This document shows positions 60,994 to 64,000 of a stretch of 64,000 bases of DNA, piece after piece. This stretch comes from Calonectria ilicicola (Eukaryota; Ascomycota; Sordariomycetes; Hypocreales; Nectriaceae): assembly GCA_020809705.1 (NCBI GenBank), contig CP085829.1, positions 2,604,001 through 2,668,000 on the forward strand, read 5' to 3'. How positions within the stretch are numbered: the first letter of the stretch is position 1; each line of letters begins with the position of its first letter. Below the pieces are notes generated by a model. The model saw only the letters and a program-made list of their open reading frames with translations, had not been told where the DNA came from and did no database searches. The translations under genes and the position numbers were made by a program.

Positions 60994-62770
60994 GATGGGC
61001 GAAAGCATTAAAACTAATCAAGCCGCCTGCCCAAAAAGAAAAATTATCGATCCCACTCCAACTATAGAACGCGCAAACAGCTTGTATACTTGACCTACGT
61101 ACTACGTGCGTTTCAGTTCTGTTGGGTATAATTCGAAATCATACAAGGACCAAAATGATAGATATTGGCCCTACGCAGTCATACGACGTACTTCCAACAC
61201 GGATAGCGATTTCTTTCTGTCTTTTTTTTTTTTTATTACTCAGCTCTATCAACACACGAGGCGATACACGACACTGGGTCAGGGTCACTTTGGACTATTC
61301 TAGGAAGATGACGTCTTCATAATTCCTATGGACTCGGTACAGTCCTGTACATACACATTGGAACAACAAACCCGAAATAACTTTTTCTGGTAATATTGCA
61401 TTGGTGCTGGGCTTGAACGCTATTCCGCTCTTCAGCGTATAATTAATTATTGCGCCATTACGAATTCAAATCAGCGTCGCCTACTCTCTTTTTCAGCGTA
61501 CTGTGTGGGTATCAATCAGCGGGCTTGAACCATGGGAGAGGCGTCATTGATTCAAGCATATCACCGGGGGATTGGCGACAAGGAAGTGAAATCTTGTTTG
61601 GGAACTTTGCAAATGTATAAAAACCAGCCGAGTCCTTTGTTTCTGGTTGTTTGAGTCCCCTCCATCCGTTCTATCGGGGCACCTGTGGGAGAGCAGGATG
61701 TCTTCATACAGCGCAAGGGGGGCTATGACAAGCATTGTTTTTATTTAATGGCGGCACACACCAATTAGACTATGGACGGTTTCTTTTTGTCTGTTTTATT
61801 TTGTTCTGTTCGTACGGTTACTATTATTTTGTTTTGCGGCTTGTTTACGTGGGCGACTGGAAACCCCTAGGATGACGTGGTGAAGGAACATAGACAGCAT
61901 GAAGCTACCTTACAGAAAAAATGGAGATGACGACGACCGATTTGTCCTCAGTTTACAGCCGCCAACGATGAAGGAATAATCCTCGATGAAAGTGAGTTTG
62001 GGCGTTGCCAGATGATTGGGGATTGTGAATGCCGAATGGCATGGGTTGGCGGGCTTCTTGGACATGGGGTCCGATGATTGGAACATATTCAAATGGTCTT
62101 CCCCAGGAATGACCCAATTGTTCGAGTCAGTTTGGCGTCTTGAAGAAAAAAAAAAGCATAATGTATAGTATGGCCTAATGACAAAAAGTTGAACTGCTAC
62201 AAAATTGACGGGTTAACGCGTTTTTTTTTCTCGGTTTCTTTAAAATTTGAAGTTTGTTTGTATAGCTCTAGCCACGCATCTTTATCCTGGCTCACTCAGG
62301 GTCGCTTTGGGGCCTCTGAGGTACAGTGATATGAAGGATTTCAAGTGTGAGGCGTGCCAATTGCCGAGCGTCATCACATGCAAATGTCTTTTTGCTGGCG
62401 GGTTGTTTGTTTGTTGATGTTGCTTTCAACTAAATGAGAGTTAAACGTGCACGGGCCAATCATATCCAGCCCCTCACGCACCCACAGGCGCGACGAACAC
62501 TGGTGGTTGTTATCATGCAGCTCACACTTGGCCCCTTCACCTTGCCCGCCATCGTTCTTTAAGCTAGATCTACTCGACAAAGGTCGCGCTAAATACTTTC
62601 CTTATCGGGCCGCACTCCTTCTGCCGTGGGCTTTATTCAGATCATTCCATCTGGGCAAGCAAGCGGTCTGGTATCCGGCCTCACAAACTGTGACTTTGGC
62701 TTCACGCAAGTGTGTGGTTTTTTGAACAACGCCCATAATAAACGATTCGATAACCCCAGGTGACACTAAA
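60994..62770. other. Intergenic between ketopantoate-reductase-like gene and HSK3
   Basis: About 1.8 kb, AT-rich in the first 1.4 kb with several T-runs (61221, 62144 as A-run, 62220). Two tRNA T-loop-like words near 61400 and 61520 do not fold. No gene is supported. Confidence 0.5.
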
Positions 62771-63212
62771 ATGTCGACTCGCAACATTGGTGGCGCGCAG
62801 ATGCGACAAAGCATGGCGACGAGTGGCAGTGCTCTCAAGTCGAGACAGCTGGTAAGAGTCTCAATCACAGGTCAAGGTGAACTTCTATTTTTTTTTTCTC
62901 ATTAACACCAAACTTCCAAAGGCACAACTCAACTCGCAACTTGCTCAGTTGTCAGTAAACCTGTCAGATACAGAAAACCTGCTGCGTATGACGAGCGTTC
63001 AGGCAGAAGCCATGAGGGGCCTGGGAAGTTGGCACGGCGGACTGTGAGTTTTTTCCTTGACCCTTTTGATCTTCTTCCCTTCTGCCTTGTGGCCCTCAAA
63101 TCACATAGATGTCATAAAGGTGAAAAATATTAATTGTCTGTCAAGGTTCATGTCAGCGAGCAAGGTGCTTGGGGAGGAAAGTGTCAAGGAGGCAGGGCAG
63201 CCAGGAAAGTAG
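62771..63212 (+). CDS. HSK3: DASH/Dam1 complex subunit Hsk3
   Basis: Small coiled-coil subunit of the fungal outer-kinetochore DASH ring, which couples chromosomes to microtubule plus ends. Exons 62771-62851, 62922-63043, 63146-63212; 89 residues. The protein starts MSTRNIGGAQMRQSM, then the conserved helical core RQL-AQLNSQLAQLSVNLSDTENL and LRMTSVQAEAMRGLG, SWHGGL-FMSASKVLGEES across intron 2, and ends GQPGK. Length and wording fit Hsk3 of filamentous ascomycetes. The gene is too fragmented for any single open frame to reveal it; the three exons join with phases 0 and 2. DASH is essentially fungal, which supports the taxonomic placement. Confidence 0.9.
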
Positions 63213-64000
63213 AGCAAAAAATGACCTTGGATCGGCGAAATACCAGTAGAACGAACGTAATGATGCAAATGGGATTCAACTCGGATGGAATATATCGACT
63301 GCGATGTTTTTATTTGAACATATGAACTAGATTCCACGAAAGAGTAACACCAACTAGTAATATTGAGGAGAATCTCTTTCCGGAATCCTGCAAAGGGTAT
63401 ATCTAATTTCATCTGAATTGCACCAAATATACAGCAACGAACCCCGCTTTAGTTCTAGTGAAATCCTCCCTTGTTCTGTTCAAAGATAGGCCCAAAGCCT
63501 ACACCAAAATAGGGATTGCAGATGGATTCGGTTCAAGATGCGATATGCCTTGAGGTTGCTAGCCCTCGGAGTTCAACGGGTCAACTCTCCCAGAACAAAA
63601 TCATATTGAGGCTGAGTGAGATAGTCGCTTCAAACCTCAACGTCAAGTACTATTGGACAGGCAGAGGAGCCCAAGTCTTCCGATTCTGAGACGGGAGGGA
63701 TGGCTTGTCCATCAGTGGGTTGGCCATCCTCTCAGAAGATAACCCTTCGATTGCATCTCTTCTCCTTGTTTTTTTTTTAATCCCAAATCGTAAAATAGAC
63801 CCAGGTTGAGGTTCATTTCATGAGGCTGAGTTCGAGTCTCGCATTGGCTCATCTTCAGCTGATGGCGCCGTTTGTTGTTCCTGCTGCCTCAGCGATCGCC
63901 TTTTTTGCCTTGGCGCACCAACCGGGTACCGTCTGACATTCCCGCATGTTTTGCACTGTATCCGCAAGACGTCAGCCCAAGGCTTTTTTCCTCCCTTACT
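63213..64000. other. Window end, no gene supported
   Basis: 3' flank of HSK3 and about 600 bp of unassigned sequence. The last 200 bases (T9 run near 63769, CT-rich) may belong to a promoter or 3' region of a gene beyond the window. Confidence 0.4.

Noticed and set aside
61395..61530. Minus-strand T-loop-like words (GTTCAAGCC) at two sites
   Set aside because: No matching stems or A box; not tRNA genes.
63811..63862. tRNA-like word (GTTCGAGTC) near the window end
   Set aside because: The T-stem has only four of five pairs and no acceptor, D-arm or A box can be folded around it.

Overview
The window is nuclear DNA of a filamentous ascomycete (Pezizomycotina), most likely a sordariomycete of the Hypocreales. 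The basis is short introns of about 50-150 nt with GTAAGT/GTATGT donors and CTAAC/CTGAC branch sites close to the acceptor, an ascomycete-type DASH complex subunit, a Chs4-type chitin synthase activator, and ribosomal and NAC proteins whose wording fits sordariomycetes. The order assignment is inference. I assembled exons by eye from reading frame plus splice signals; every multi-exon model below closes in frame.

Layout. 1-5.1 kb: C-terminal part of an ATR/Mec1 checkpoint kinase, then a PARP-type zinc-finger chromatin protein. 5.8-7.1 kb: a small TATA-driven gene and an intron-bearing tRNA-Pro. 8.9-13.1 kb: pantothenate kinase and a Rax1-type RGS membrane protein, both on the minus strand. 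13.1-18.8 kb: 5.6 kb with no gene I can support, ending in the promoter of a peroxiredoxin that carries a 10-bp-phased CCCCT array. 20.0-24.9 kb: a compact block for protein synthesis and mitochondrial assembly (RPL24, TAD1, NAC-beta, CBP4). 29.5-43.8 kb: Chs4/Skt5 with a CaaX box, a thioredoxin-fold protein, an MFS transporter, Elongator subunit Elp6, RPL37 and an OPT oligopeptide transporter. 47.1-48.1 kb: a glutathione-S-transferase-like gene. 48.1-58.5 kb: over 10 kb without a recognisable gene, with AT-rich stretches and several tandem repeats. 58.5-63.2 kb: a ketopantoate-reductase-like protein with a long disordered tail, and the DASH subunit Hsk3.

How the genes relate. There is no biosynthetic cluster, prophage, intact transposon or CRISPR array. 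The unifying theme is housekeeping, especially translation: RPL24, RPL37, NAC-beta, TAD1 (tRNA A37 deamination), ELP6 (tRNA wobble uridine modification) and tRNA-Pro all lie here. RPL24 and TAD1 are divergent over a 408-bp shared promoter, and TAD1 and NAC-beta are convergent.

The points I find most unusual are an apparent one-nucleotide exon in NAC-beta, five CCCCT stress-element cores in a helically phased array upstream of the peroxiredoxin, a long imperfect hairpin inside an RPL37 intron, and the very long gene-empty interval before the ketopantoate-reductase-like gene.
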